Assembly: GCA_003116975.1 (NCBI GenBank)
Contig: BGKB01000203.1
Coordinates: 30,865 to 94,864 of the forward strand
Source of the DNA: Aurantiochytrium sp. KH105
Taxonomy: Eukaryota > Sar > Bigyra > Thraustochytrida > Thraustochytriidae
Direction of reading: 5' to 3'
Length of the DNA: 64,000 nt
The notes below the pieces were generated by a model. The model was given only the letters and a program-made list of their open reading frames with translations. It made no database searches and was not told the DNA's origin. Of this stretch, positions 48,774-59,911 are shown piece after piece (the stretch's first letter is position 1; each line of letters begins with the position of its first letter). The position numbers were made by a program, and so were the translations under genes.

Positions 48774-50073
48774 CGCCGCCGCGCCGCACGTCCTCGCTCT
48801 GCCGCCGCCGATCCTGCGCCGCCTGGGCCTCCTGCTTTCCACTCTAGGTATTCTATTTCTATTTCCTTTCTTGCCCTGGGCCCCTCCCTGCCCAACTAAC
48901 GGCGGCTGGCCGCTCTGTGGCCCCGAGCGCGCAAGTCGGGAATGCGCAGCGCGCGAGTCGGCCGTCGCGGCGGCGCAAGTGCGCTATCGCGCGTCGCTCT
49001 CCTTTCCTCCCTTCCGCCTTTTTCTTCCCGCCCCGCCTCGGCGCGGCCGCCCCCGCGGAGACAAGGACCGCTACGGGCGGAAAAGCTGGCCCCGCGGCCG
49101 CCTCCGTGCGCCGTGCGCGCTCAACGGATTTATGGACCGATGGCGTGTGAGCCGAGGGGAAGAGGGGCCGTCGATGGTGGGTGGGTGGTCGCGCGCGGTT
49201 CGCCTGCTTGCCTTTTTGCCTTTTTGCCTGCCTACATGCATGCCTGCCTGCCTGTTCGTTCGCGGAGAGACTGCGGGCCGCGGCCGCGCGGAGCGTAAAC
49301 ATTTTTACTTTTCTTTGCAATACGTACTAGATGGACAAAGGAAGGACTAGGTATACAAACGATTCGTTGATTTATTGGCACACAGAGAGCAACCAATCTA
49401 GCGCCGAGGTGAGTCCGAGCGAACGGAGCCAGACGCCCGCTGTGTGACCTTGGGACTAGGAACACAAGCAACCAACTGCTTTCATCAAAGCAACGGTGCT
49501 CACCCACATCATATGCTGTTTTGCATTACGCCGTCAAAAGCACAGCTCTTTTATTCATCACTTGAAGAGGCGCGGCAAGGAAGGTTGGCTTGTTTGCCAA
49601 AGCTGCAGCCTCTGGCAGGACGAGGCCTGTAGTCCTTGCTGCCTTGAGTGGCGAACACCTTGTACAGCGGCAGCTGGAGCGCGCACGTGTCCAAGAGAGA
49701 GCGAGCGAGGCGAGGCGAGGCGAGGCGAGGCGAGGCGAGGCGGCCTGGACTGTGCGTTCACCGCCGCAAAGCGAAAGTCTCTCGAGCTGCTGCGTAGCAA
49801 AGACAGAAAGAAAGAGCTGAGCACCAAAACAAATAGGGTTGTCTGGCGACAACATTTTTGAGGTTGTTGCTCCGCGAGCTCGCTCCCGAGCCTCGCGGGG
49901 GCAGGCGTTAGAGCGGAGTGCGCTCGTCGCTTCGTCTCGTTTGCTCTCTATCTCCCGCGCGCACTAGGCGCGCAAGGGCACATTTGTGCAAGTGGGCAGG
50001 CGTACGTGCGTGTTTAACGCACTAGCGCGCTTCGCGAGGACAAAACAACGAATGCAAGCAGCCGAAAAAGAAA
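48774..50073. other. Divergent intergenic region between the QTMAN-like and FHA/cNMP genes
   Basis: About 1.3 kb with no supported gene. It contains GCCTGCCT-type repeats (about 49225-49255) and a GAGGC pentanucleotide tract (about 49704-49741, seven to eight copies). AC-rich sequence precedes the start at 50074. Confidence 0.5.
49704..49741 (+). repeat. GAGGC pentanucleotide repeat
   Basis: Seven to eight tandem GAGGC copies about 330-370 nt upstream of the FHA/cNMP gene start. A similar GAGGC run lies at 27118-27140 before another gene. Confidence 0.85.
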
Positions 50074-53000
50074 ATGTCGTACGAGGATCATTCTTTAGAA
50101 GATGAGGAGAGAGTGACGGCCGGGTGCGAGATTTGCACGCGCGACGACCTCATCGAGCGAAAGTTTCACTTCAAGCCGCCCCTCTTTTTGCAGAACACCA
50201 CAGACAAAATCAACGGCAAGAGCGCTCTCGGGGCCGGGGAACGATGGTCGCTCAAAGAAGGGGTGGTCGGATCGAATCCTGGCCAGAATTACGTTTTCAA
50301 GTGCGAGGATGTGGCGCCAACGCAAGCTAGCATCTACTGGCAAGGTACTAGCGATGACTTTCTCTTTGAAAGCAGCTCCTCGAGCACAGGAAATTACTTA
50401 TTGCTAAGCAGTGCGCGGGCCTGTCGGGAGGCCGTCAAGCTTGAAGACGGCGACACCTTTATGCTCGCTCTGCACGATTCGGCACACGAGAAAGGGTCGT
50501 TTGTTCGCACGCTTTCGCGCTCAAAGAGTCTTGCGAGATCCTTGAGTCTTCGAAACACTGGAAAGATGACATCAGTGAATCCGGAACGATACGTGACATT
50601 CAAAGTTAGAATACACCCTGCCGAGAAACCGCGCCTCACAATTGAACGAAAACTGTCCAAGCGAAGGGCATTCACCACGATTCGCTCTGGCGAGGCGCCC
50701 AGTCTTCCTTCGCTTTACAGACAGAAAGCAGAGGAGCTGGACTTGAAGGGGATTCTCGCGGGCTTTCTTGGCGCAGCTTCGACCTCCTCGGAAAAGCCGC
50801 ATTCCAAAGGCTCGCTCTTGACTCCAGAGGAGGTCCGAACGCTCCAACAGAAACATCGCGCGGGTCGAAATAACGTGGTTTTTGTGGGCAAAGTTGGCGG
50901 CGAGACGACGGAGGCAACGACCGAACTTGATCTCGATATGAACACGCTACAACGGAATATTTACGGCGGTTCCAGTGTGCTGGAAGAGGAAGCTATTCTA
51001 GACGCCGTGTGGTGCGACACCGAGGTCCCTGGGGAGCAGCTCGATTTCATGCGTGCGGCTACAAATCAGGTTGGCGTCAGCATCGAATCCGCGCACAACT
51101 CCGGACAGTCCGGCGAAGATAGCTTGCGCGCCACGGAATTCGAGATGCTCGTCTCAGACATTGCTTCGAAACGCCAGCACGAGCTCGACAGTCTTTTCCG
51201 CAGACGCGTCGAGCTTGAAATCGTGGATGGGCCACCGAGTCTAAAGGGCTCAAAACGCGGGTTTGGGGTCCACGACATCTCCATTGGGTCACACAGGATG
51301 AGCGATTTTCGGATCGAGGGCCTATCAGGCTTTCACGCTCGTATCGAGCGCGACAACGAGAACAACTTTTGGCTGCGAGATCTGGCCGTGGATCAAACGC
51401 TTTCGACATTACTCGTGCTAGGCGCTAAACGCCCCGTTTCCATTCTGCCAGGAGACATTTTTCGACTCGGCAAACACTGTGAAGTGACCGCGTACTCGTT
51501 GAGCGACCTGGCGCCGTCTGAAGTGAACGAGACGTGGGATTGTCTTGCTCTTCGCGTATGCAAAACGCGAAAGTCGCTCCGCTATCGTCAGCTCGGAAAC
51601 GATGAGCGTGCGGGGCCGGAGCCATCTTATTTTATCATGTCGCCTTCCGTGGAGGACATTGTTATTGGCCGCAAAGTACTCGAGTGCGACATTGCCGTCA
51701 AAGATTACGAGATGCCTCCGTACGCAGCGTCAATATCATGCTACGATCGCAAGTTCTTTGTGAGCGCCATGCCCGAGAGCCGGAAAAAGGGAGTCTTTAT
51801 TGAGCTCAGTCGACGCGTACGCGACCCCAATGGCTTCAATGGAAAGGGACGAAATCCGCTTGGGCGCTTGCATTTGTTGGAGCGGGGCGACACTATCAAA
51901 CTCGGACGATCGCAGCTCACCGTGGCGCTGAAAAAGGTTGAGGAAGCTGACGCTGTCGCGAAGCGTCGAAGTGAATCGCACGCAGTGCTGCGCAGAGTGC
52001 GATTGTTTGCGGGACTTCAAGAAAGTGAGCTCCATCTTCTCGCGAGCTCCGTGTGCACAATGGAGTTCGGCGTCGGAGACATTCTGATTCGCCAGGGCAG
52101 CAAGGTAACCGGAATGCTCGTCATTGGCAAAGGCGAGGCCCACGTCTTTCACGAGAGTGCACCATCCAAAATTCTCAACAAGGTCAAGGCGGATAATGTT
52201 TTGGGTGAAATGTCGCTATTCTCCGCGTCGCCAGCCTCGGCCAGTGTTCGCGCAGCGACTCCGATGGTATGTCTTTACGTTGACTTCTACCTTGCCAAGG
52301 CAATTATCCACCCATCGAACTTTGAGATCATCCGGACTCTTGTTGACCATCGCACGACGCAAGCAAACGTGCATGATTTGCAGCAAATCCCGTACTTGGA
52401 GAACGTGGACTCGTCCCGGCTCCTGTTGCTTTCGCGGCGGCTCTTCCGCGTCGAACTGTCGAGCCCAACTCAGCTTTTCCGAGTNCTACCTTGCCAAGGC
52501 AATTATCCACCCATCGAACTTTGAGATCATCCGGACTCTTGTTGACCATCGCACGACGCAAGCAAACGTGCATGATTTGCAGCAAATCCCGTACTTGGAG
52601 AACGTGGACTCGTCCCGGCTCCTGTTGCTTTCGCGGCGGCTCTTCCGCGTCGAACTGTCGAGCCCAACTCAGCTTTTCCGAGTCGGCGATGAGCACGAAT
52701 GCATGTACATTGTCAGCTCAGGAACGCTCTACGTGTCGCGCACGGGGGCCGAAGATCGACCGACTCGAAGGGGTTCGTACAAGCCTCTCTCGAGACGATC
52801 ATCGTTTACGCCCGTCAGAGGTGGGGGGAACATTTTTTCCGAAATGTTGGAATCCGCACTGATCCGACCCGAAGAGCCGTTCAAGGCACCGTATGCCGTA
52901 GCCACCAATGCAGAAGTAATTCTCTATGGCTTGCTTCGAGAGGACTTTATCAAGATTATGAGCATGAGTGATGAAAGTGTTCGCGAGGAAACTGAGCACT

Positions 53001-54013
53001 GCCGAATCAACATTAGAGATCTTCTTCCTGCGCACTTTGCATCGTCACGCCGGCAGTCTCTTGCGCCGCAAATGCTCGTACGAAGCGGCATGGAGGACGG
53101 TGCACCGAGTCAGCCTGGCGCCGAGACGCCGTCAAAACGAATCAGCAATGACAAAAACTTCTCTTTCAAGACGGTCTCCCGCGGAAGCATCGCCATCAAG
53201 GCGCCTGATTCGACCCGCATTCTCCCTGGAGAGTTTGCGATGACGTCTGCACAGTCAGAGAGATTGCGCCCAAGTCGACGACATACTTCTCTTTCAAGCA
53301 GTCAGAGCGTTGACGAGGGCGCCGAGGGCGACACGCTCGCGTATATCGAGCGCCTTGTTGCCGCGAATGCACCTGCTCGATCATCGGGGCAAGACTCGCA
53401 TGCTGAAGAACAAAGTGCTACGGATGGAAATGGCGAGAGACTTGATGACGACGCGGATACCATATCTCTCGCGTCCACGGAGACCGCGGATATGTCCGAT
53501 TTGGAGGACGCGGAAATTTTGACAGACAACGAGACCTTTGACGACGCGCTGTTCTCCAAGCGCTCGGACCTCGAAGCACGTTTGCATGGGCTCACGCTGG
53601 CAGAGATTGAACGCGAGCTTGCAAAGGAGCCCTTTTACCTTGTCCTCAAGTGCATTGCTGGCCCACAAAAGCGACAACTCTTCATTTTGACCAAGGCCCT
53701 GACCATCATTGGTCGGTGGACATCGACGAGCAGGGACGAGGAGGCCAAGGACCCGCTTCCCGGGCGCCGCGTTATCTCGCTCAACGATCGCACGGTCAGC
53801 CGCGTGAATTCGATCGTGCAGTATCGAAGCGGCGACTTTTTCCTCAATGATGTGGAGAGTAAGTATGGCACGCACCTGAAACTCAAGGCGCACGAGGACC
53901 TGAAGCTTGAGGTTGGAGACGTCGTCTCGTGCTCGCAGCACGAGTTTGAAGTCTTTGCTCGAGTCAAGCTGCAGTTCAGTGGCCAAACCTCGTCGTGCTG
54001 TTCGATTTTATGA
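50074..54013 (+). CDS. Multi-FHA, tandem cNMP-binding-domain protein with CaaX end; interrupted by an assembly scar
   Basis: The frame from the ATG at 50074 and the frame ending at 54013 are the same gene, offset by +1 at 52485. There one N joins two copies of a 198-bp block (52287-52484 and 52486-52683). Removing 199 bp leaves one frame of 1,246 residues. Domains: a divergent N-terminal FHA-like region (about 60-140); an FHA (about 380-475, FHARIERDNENNFWLRDL); a third FHA-like region (about 520-630); a cNMP-binding domain (about 640-750, LFAGLQESELHLLAS, phosphate-binding cassette LGEMSLFSASPASASVRAAT with Glu and Arg); a second, degenerate cNMP-binding domain; a disordered linker; and a C-terminal FHA (LNDRTVSRVNSIVQY, DVESKYGTHLKLKA). 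It ends CCSIL, a fit to a CaaX prenylation box with an adjacent Cys. A membrane-anchored, cyclic-nucleotide-responsive phospho-reader is inferred. No catalytic domain is seen. Confidence 0.88.
52287..52683 (+). repeat. 198-bp direct duplication around a single N
   Basis: Bases 52287-52484 and 52486-52683 appear identical and abut one N at 52485. The second copy restores coding continuity with the downstream half of the gene. This is the pattern left when two overlapping contigs are joined without merging, so it is most likely an assembly artefact rather than biology. Confidence 0.93.
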
Positions 54014-57000
54014 TGAAGCGCAAGCTTAAGCTTTAAACTTTCTCGGATGAACGTCGGTCGTGCAGTGTAGACTTTTCCCTTTGTGTGCGAGCTGCATGTG
54101 CAGCCGCAGCTGCAGCAGCTGCAGCTGCAGCAGCAGCTGATCTGGTGCTTGGATGTCTCATTTATATTTGCGTTTGCTTTTCCTTTCTTTCTATCTTTCT
54201 TTCCTCAAGGCTTGCATTTCGAGCCAGAACTGTCTCATCTGTTCAACCAATTCGGTTCTTCGGGCTGTTCAGTTTTTCAGGTCGTTGCGGGCTGACTAAT
54301 TGACTGGCCGAACGCATCAAACTCTGTCAGCCTCCACTCTACTCCGGTCCACCCCACCACGCCGCCCCACCCCGAGCAAGCCTCTATCAACGGGGTTGCT
54401 GTTCGTATGCCCTGGGTCTCTCTGCCAGGAGTTCTACGATCGACCGACGACCATTTCACAGCGGCCAGCTATTTCTGTCGACATGGCATGCCATACGAGC
54501 CGTGTGGGCTGTGCAGTGCATGGGCTTGCGCGCGGCCCCACCGCCCTCGACGATGTTGCCAGCCACACAGAGCCACACCACACCGCCAGCACGAGCAGAA
54601 GCAACGCAACAGCAGCAGCAGTTGCAGCTACAGCTGCAGCGAGCGGTCTGTGCGACACATTGGAGGTGGCGAGGCCAAGTTCGTCTCGTGGCCATGAGCT
54701 TCGCCGATGGAAATCATCATGCGCCGCGGGTTTCGGCAGCGGCCAAGGCTCGCAAGCAAGCTGCTCTACTGCAGCTGCGCTTATTCGAGACTCGATGCGG
54801 CTGCCTGAACCGGCGAGGCAACGCGCTGCGGACGCGGAATCTGGAACCAGCAGCCGCCGGCAGCGGCAGTGGCAGCGGCAGCGGCAGCGGAGTTATTGTT
54901 AGGTTATAACCCGCTGGCCGCTGACAGTGAGTGCAAGAGTATTCAGACTGCTCCTGCGCGCAAGAACAATCGCCATCGACGATGGCACATTCTAACTTTT
55001 TCATGCGATTCAGAGCGCGCTGGTAGTCCATTGTTTCGCCTATGCGCCGTCCGTCGATCGTGAGTCTGCGCTTTACTGTTACGTCGGCCGGCGAGGCCTG
55101 CTTGCTTGCCTGCCTGCCTGTTTGCTTGAAGGCAGCGATGACAACTGGCTGATTATTGATGATGGGTTAGGAAGTCCGAGTCCGGGCTGTGCCAGGGGGG
55201 GAAAGAGGAGATCTCTTTCGCCTTGCATGCATACAATGATTATTTTCGCGGTGATGCGAGCGAACTGGAGAATGAAGCGTCAATTAATTAGCAGAAGACG
55301 GTCGGCATGCGCCCAGCGAGGATGTCGCAAGAGCTTGAATGCAAGAGATCAATTTCCATTTCTTTTAAGCTACTTCTGGACGTAGGTATAAAGTCTATTC
55401 GGATAAACTTTGCGTTTCACCATGATCTTCTGTGTCTGTTTGTTTACTACCTGTCGCAATCGCTTAGACTCTCAGCAGCAGCAGCAGCAAAGGCTTTCGA
55501 TTCCCGGATTGGGCGACGCCTCCATGCAAAATGTGGATCACGAGATCAACAAGCGAGCGAGCGAGCGAGCAAGCGAGCACGCACCGTACCTTCGCGAAGG
55601 ACAGAAACAAGAAGTTGCCCGCACCGACTGATCGCGCTCGTCATCGACAGTCCATTTGAATCCCTTTCATGAGGAGTAGGCGTTACTCCATGGCAGCCGC
55701 TGCCGGCCGTGGCCCCCGTGACAGGACCGTCCAAAATAGAAATCCTCTTCGTTCGCGCCTCCTTGTGCACCGCAGCCGAGGTCAAGTTTCCCGACGCTCA
55801 CACCCTCGCTATTGCGCGCACGATTTATTCATCAACCAACATCGAGCGATCAATTCGGTCGTTCGATCGATGAATCCGCCGCAGTCGCCGTCGTTGGGGG
55901 ACGCGCGCAAGGCGGCCGTGCCGAGGCATGCCGCGTCCCAGAAAAGCTCGTCATTCTCCATCCTACTCGTGACCGACGCCAGCAGTCACCCCCTCACTTC
56001 CTCTTACTTTTTCTTCGCTTCACACACAAAAACACACGACAATGCGCGCACGTACGTACGCACACTCGAGCACGCCGTGCCGCTGCTCGCCAGAGACGCC
56101 AGCAGGCACAGCTGCAGCAGTCCGTAGAGTGTCGCGCGCGGGCTCGGCCTGCAGCTAGGGGCAGCAAGCGCGCTCCGTGCCGCCCCTCGGGCTGGCGCCA
56201 CGCGGAGTGGAGTGGAGAGGAGGCGTGGTGCGACGAATTCGCACACGGTCCAGTTCCGGGTTCGGCGGGGTCAGCTTGCGGCGGCGCCGGAGCGGAGGTG
56301 CAGAGGGGGGGGGGAGGGGACCGAGAGGAGGCGTCAGAGGAAGCGAGGACCGCGGGAGGACGGGGGGCGGAGGAGAGAGACAGTGCAGGTGCGGGGAGCT
56401 CAGGCAGGCAGGAGAGAGAGAGAGAGAGATTGTTGAAGACCGACCGGCAGCACGGACCTTCGGCAACGCAGCTGCAGCAGCAGCAGCATGGCAGCCACTG
56501 CCATTGGCAGCAGAAGGCAGCTCGGTGGTGCTGCTGCTGCGCCGCGCTGAGCTGCGCTCCACTCTCCGTCCACTCCACTCCGTGCCGCCCGTCCACTTCC
56601 CCTCCCTTCCCCTCCATTTCCTCGGAAGCGCGACCCCCTACCTAGCACCACCTAACTACCAATCTTCCGGGCTCGAGCCCGCGCTCTTCCTTCACCGCGC
56701 CGGAGCGCGCTGAGCCGGCCGGGCTGAGCCGCTGCAGCTGCGCGCACGCTCGCTCGCCGTGCTGCCAATGCGAGGGGCGCTGCTTGTGCCGCCGGCGCGG
56801 CTGCCGAGGCGCGGAGCGTGGGGACGGGGCTGGATGGACACGAGCGAGGCCCGGCGGAGCTGACTGACCTTCACTCGCTCGCTGGTTCTCGCGTTCGATC
56901 CGATCCATCGACGGACCGATCGATCGATCGATCACTCGTCGTCACTCTCAGTCAGTCAATCATCGCGTCATTTTTCATTCATTCATTTTCCGCGCCTTCA

Positions 57001-57147
57001 TCATTTCTCGTTCGCTCGGGGGCAGGCAGCAGAACCGAAGCCCGACGCAGCGACGACGCAGCGACGACGACCGGGCGCGCGAGACGAGGCGAGGCGCGAG
57101 GCAGACGCACGCGGGCCAGCCTTGCGCGGCAGGCTGGCGGCAGATCG
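54014..57147. other. Long gene-poor stretch before the RGS-like gene
   Basis: More than 3 kb where I support no gene. It contains CAGCTG/GCAGCT palindromic runs (54105-54140), a GGCAGC tract (about 54860-54892), GCGAGCGA runs (55553-55578), a GA microsatellite (56410-56428), GATC repeats (56917-56932) and scattered GC-rich open frames without recognisable domains. A spliced leader of the RGS-like gene or a non-coding RNA could lie here. Confidence 0.45.
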
Positions 57148-58203
57148 ATGAGCAGCGGCGGCAGCAGCAGCAGCGCGAAGGAGGGCAAGAGGAGGATGGC
57201 GGCGATGACGCAGGACGACGTGCAGAACCCCGCGGACAGCGGCAAGAAGGCCGCCGAGGAGGTCGAGGAGGAGCACGCGGAGAGGCGACTGCAGCAGGTG
57301 GGGCAGAGGAGCGACGAGGACGAGGAGGAGAGCAAACTGGGCTCGCCGGCGTCGCCAACGTCGTCTCTGGCGTCGGCACTGTCGCTGTCTCTGGCGCTGG
57401 CGCCGCAGCAGCAGCTGTCGGTCTCGTCCGTGTCGTCTGCGTCCTCGTCTTCGTCACCCTCGTCGGTGAGCTCCACGTCGGCGTTGCCGTCGGCGTCGGC
57501 GTCGGCGGCAGCGGCCTCCTCGTACAGAAGCAGAACGGCGAGCCTGGGCAAGGACATCCTGAACCTGCTCTCGTTTCGGCGCGATACATCCACCGGGAGC
57601 GAGGGCCAAAAGCGACGAAGGTACCGGAGTTGGTCGGCCGCGGCGCAGCGCAAGCGAGCCGGGAGCGACCCCTCTCGAGCATCGGGGGATTCCAAGGAGG
57701 GCGAAGACCAGCAGACTGCGCATCGCGAGAATTGCCGACGCGCCGCCGCATCTGCGCGCTTCTCGCTACAAGAACTTTTGAGTGATGACCTCGTGGCCAA
57801 AGCGCTGGCAGAGTACTGTGAGACGCATCTTTGTGGCGAGAATTTGCGTTGCTTGCGCGCAGTGGAGAAACTTGAGGCAAAGTCGGATGGCTCCAGCGAG
57901 TGGCTCGCTTCCGCGAGCGCTATCAATAGTCGATACGTGAAAAGTGATGCCCCAGACTGGGTTTGTTTGTGCCCCACGCTTGCCAAAAATCTGCAGCGCG
58001 CTCTCGAGACCCACGACAAAGAGCAGGTCGCCAATGTCCTTCGAGCTGCAAAGGCGGAGGCAAGTCACACGCTCGAAACAGATACGCTACCGCGCTTTGT
58101 TAACGCCGCGCTGACTGTCGCGGCGGATACCGAGGACTCGCAGCTACAAACTCGTCTCCTGGAGATTCATTCAAACAAGTCTCCAAAGTCCGCACAAGAC
58201 TGA
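57148..58203 (+). CDS. RGS-like domain protein
   Basis: A 351-residue protein from the ATG at 57148 (MSSGGSSSSAKEG). The first ~200 residues are Ser/Ala/Glu-rich and disordered, ending in a basic stretch (QKRRRYRSWSAAAQRKRAG). The C-terminal ~130 residues resemble an RGS fold: FSLQELLSDDLVAKALAEYC, GENLRCLRAVEKLEA, AINSRYVKSD, then VANVLRAAKAEASHTL and TDTLPRFVNAAL. RGS domains accelerate GTP hydrolysis by G-alpha subunits. The match is by pattern of the ENLxxxxxV and LPRFV blocks and is not strong. An alternative is an unrelated helical bundle. Confidence 0.65.
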   Translation: MSSGGSSSSAKEGKRRMAAMTQDDVQNPADSGKKAAEEVEEEHAERRLQQVGQRSDEDEEESKLGSPASPTSSLASALSLSLALAPQQQLSVSSVSSASSSSSPSSVSSTSALPSASASAAAASSYRSRTASLGKDILNLLSFRRDTSTGSEGQKRRRYRSWSAAAQRKRAGSDPSRASGDSKEGEDQQTAHRENCRRAAASARFSLQELLSDDLVAKALAEYCETHLCGENLRCLRAVEKLEAKSDGSSEWLASASAINSRYVKSDAPDWVCLCPTLAKNLQRALETHDKEQVANVLRAAKAEASHTLETDTLPRFVNAALTVAADTEDSQLQTRLLEIHSNKSPKSAQD

Positions 58204-58650
58204 GTGAGGAGACGCGTCGAGCCCTTTTCGATCTTTTATTCTGATACACACGAGGCTCGCCTCTGATGTCCCATACTTTGCCCCCCCCCTTCAGTTTTAT
58301 AAACGATGATAATGACCATTAGCACCACCTTTTCAACGATTCAAAGTATAAAATGTAAGAGCAAAGAGGCCAGGAGGGAAAGGAATGAACGCACGGCGTG
58401 AGCGCGCACGCAAGGACACAAAACTTAGACAACCCAGAAAAAAAGAATCAGAAAACAGGTAGATTGATCATTAGCAGAGGAGGTATAGAAGAAGATCGAT
58501 CACGAAGGCCAGTCACAATCACGGTCGGCCATATTCGCAGAGTGGAGAGAGCGACAGAGGTAAGAGAATAAGAGAGAGACTGACCGCGACCAAGATAGGC
58601 CCAGAAAACCGCAGCGAGCTGCACGCTTTCGCGCGCGCAAGCGAGTTTAA
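58204..58650. other. 3' region between the convergent RGS-like and UBE2S genes
   Basis: About 450 bp with a C-run near 58280-58290 and A/T-rich patches (TATAAAATGTAAG near 58348). No gene is seen. Confidence 0.5.
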
Positions 58651-59911
58651 TCAAAGGCGCTTGAGGTTCTTCTTGCGCTCAGACTTTTTCTTGGTAAGCT
58701 TGGGCTTGACTGCAGGCCGAGACGTCATGGAAGCGTCAGCTCCGCCAGAGGCATTCTCCTTCTCCTTGGTCTCGATGGCAATTTCCCGCGACGAAGACGA
58801 GGAGCCAGACCCGGCAGCGCACTTGCGCATCGCGTGGATGCTCGTCATGAGGCGCGCACGCTTGAAATAGTCGTCGTAGCTTTCGAGAAAGAGCTTGCTT
58901 GCGTCCTCGTTGAGCGCCGACTCCGGAAAGGGAATAATCAGCAGGCACCGGATGACCTGCAGAATGTGTGACATGCCCAAGGAGGCGTCCCAATCTCGCT
59001 TCAGCGTGTTGACGCAGATATCGCCGTTTGCAGACACATTGGGGTGGAAGATTTTAGTCAAAAAGAAACCACGTGGCGGCGTGTTGGGAAAGTCGTTGCT
59101 CAGTACGAGCTTGCACCGAAAGACGCCGCCCTCGTAGGGAGTCTGGGCCGGGCCAGCGATCTCGGCCTGGATATCGGTGAGATCCTCTTCATTCACGATC
59201 ACGTTGATACCGTCAAGCGGCGAAGTTGCAAGCTTGCGGAGTTCGCGAGCGATACGCTGCAGCACCTGCGGTGCAAGGTTTTCGTGCGACGTTGAAAACT
59301 ACACACAATACGAAAATAAAATGCAGGCCCATCCACCATGAGACAGAGACGCACGCGATCCGAACGTTTGGTATTTTTTTCATATTCATTGATGCAGAGC
59401 ACGAGGCCGCGGGAGTGCACGTGCGGCAGCGGGAGCTACACAAGGTGTGGCTGGCAGGACTGCGACGGATTTGCTGCTGGCAGGCTGACTGACAGGCTGA
59501 CAGGTTGGCTGGCTGGCTGGCTGGCTGGCTAGCTGGCTGGCTCACGGCTGTAGTCAATATCTCCCAACAATCTGTTCATCGGTAACGCGGACAACCAACA
59601 AAGACGGTGCCAATGACAAACCAAACCAAACCAATCGAGATGAAATGGGAAATGAAGTTGATTCGATGAGTCGTTGTCCGCGTCAATGCCCATCGTCACC
59701 TCTTGGCCTCAATCCGCGTCCCTGTCAGCCGACACGTTCGCTTGGCTCCCGGCTGCCGCCGGCACGCACGCCGGCGCACGCGAGTCAACGCCCGTCAGTT
59801 ACACCTTTCCTTCTCTCTTTCCTTTGCTTTTTTTTTGGCCTGTCTCGGGCAGGGCAAGCAAGCTCTCCTCGCGGAGCCATTAAAACTTACGCTCATCTTG
59901 CGCTTCGGCAT
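58651..59911 (-). CDS. UBE2S: Ubiquitin-conjugating enzyme E2 S, two exons
   Basis: Exon 1 is 59911-59891 (MPKRKMS). A 592-nt intron follows, and exon 2 is 59298-58651, together 222 residues. The junction is phase 0 and restores the UBE2S-type N-terminus ([20 protein letters not shown]). The E2 core shows [35 protein letters not shown] with the HPN motif and catalytic Cys, and the family-specific [20 protein letters not shown]. The basic tail ends KKNLKRL, comparable to the Leu-Arg-rich C-terminus by which UBE2S docks on APC/C to build K11-linked chains. Function in mitotic ubiquitination is inferred from the family. Confidence 0.95.
59299..59890 (-). other. Spliceosomal intron of UBE2S (592 nt)
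   Basis: On the minus strand the donor is AGC|GTAAGT at 59890 and the acceptor TGTGTAG| at 59299. Splicing is phase 0 and supplies the start codon and an N-terminus of the UBE2S type; exon 2 alone has no ATG. The intron contains a GGCT/AGCC repeat tract (about 59501-59541). Confidence 0.88.

Noticed and set aside
54300-54909. A 200-residue plus-strand frame
   Set aside because: No ATG at its beginning, low-complexity Thr/Ser/Ala composition, microsatellite-rich, and no family resemblance.
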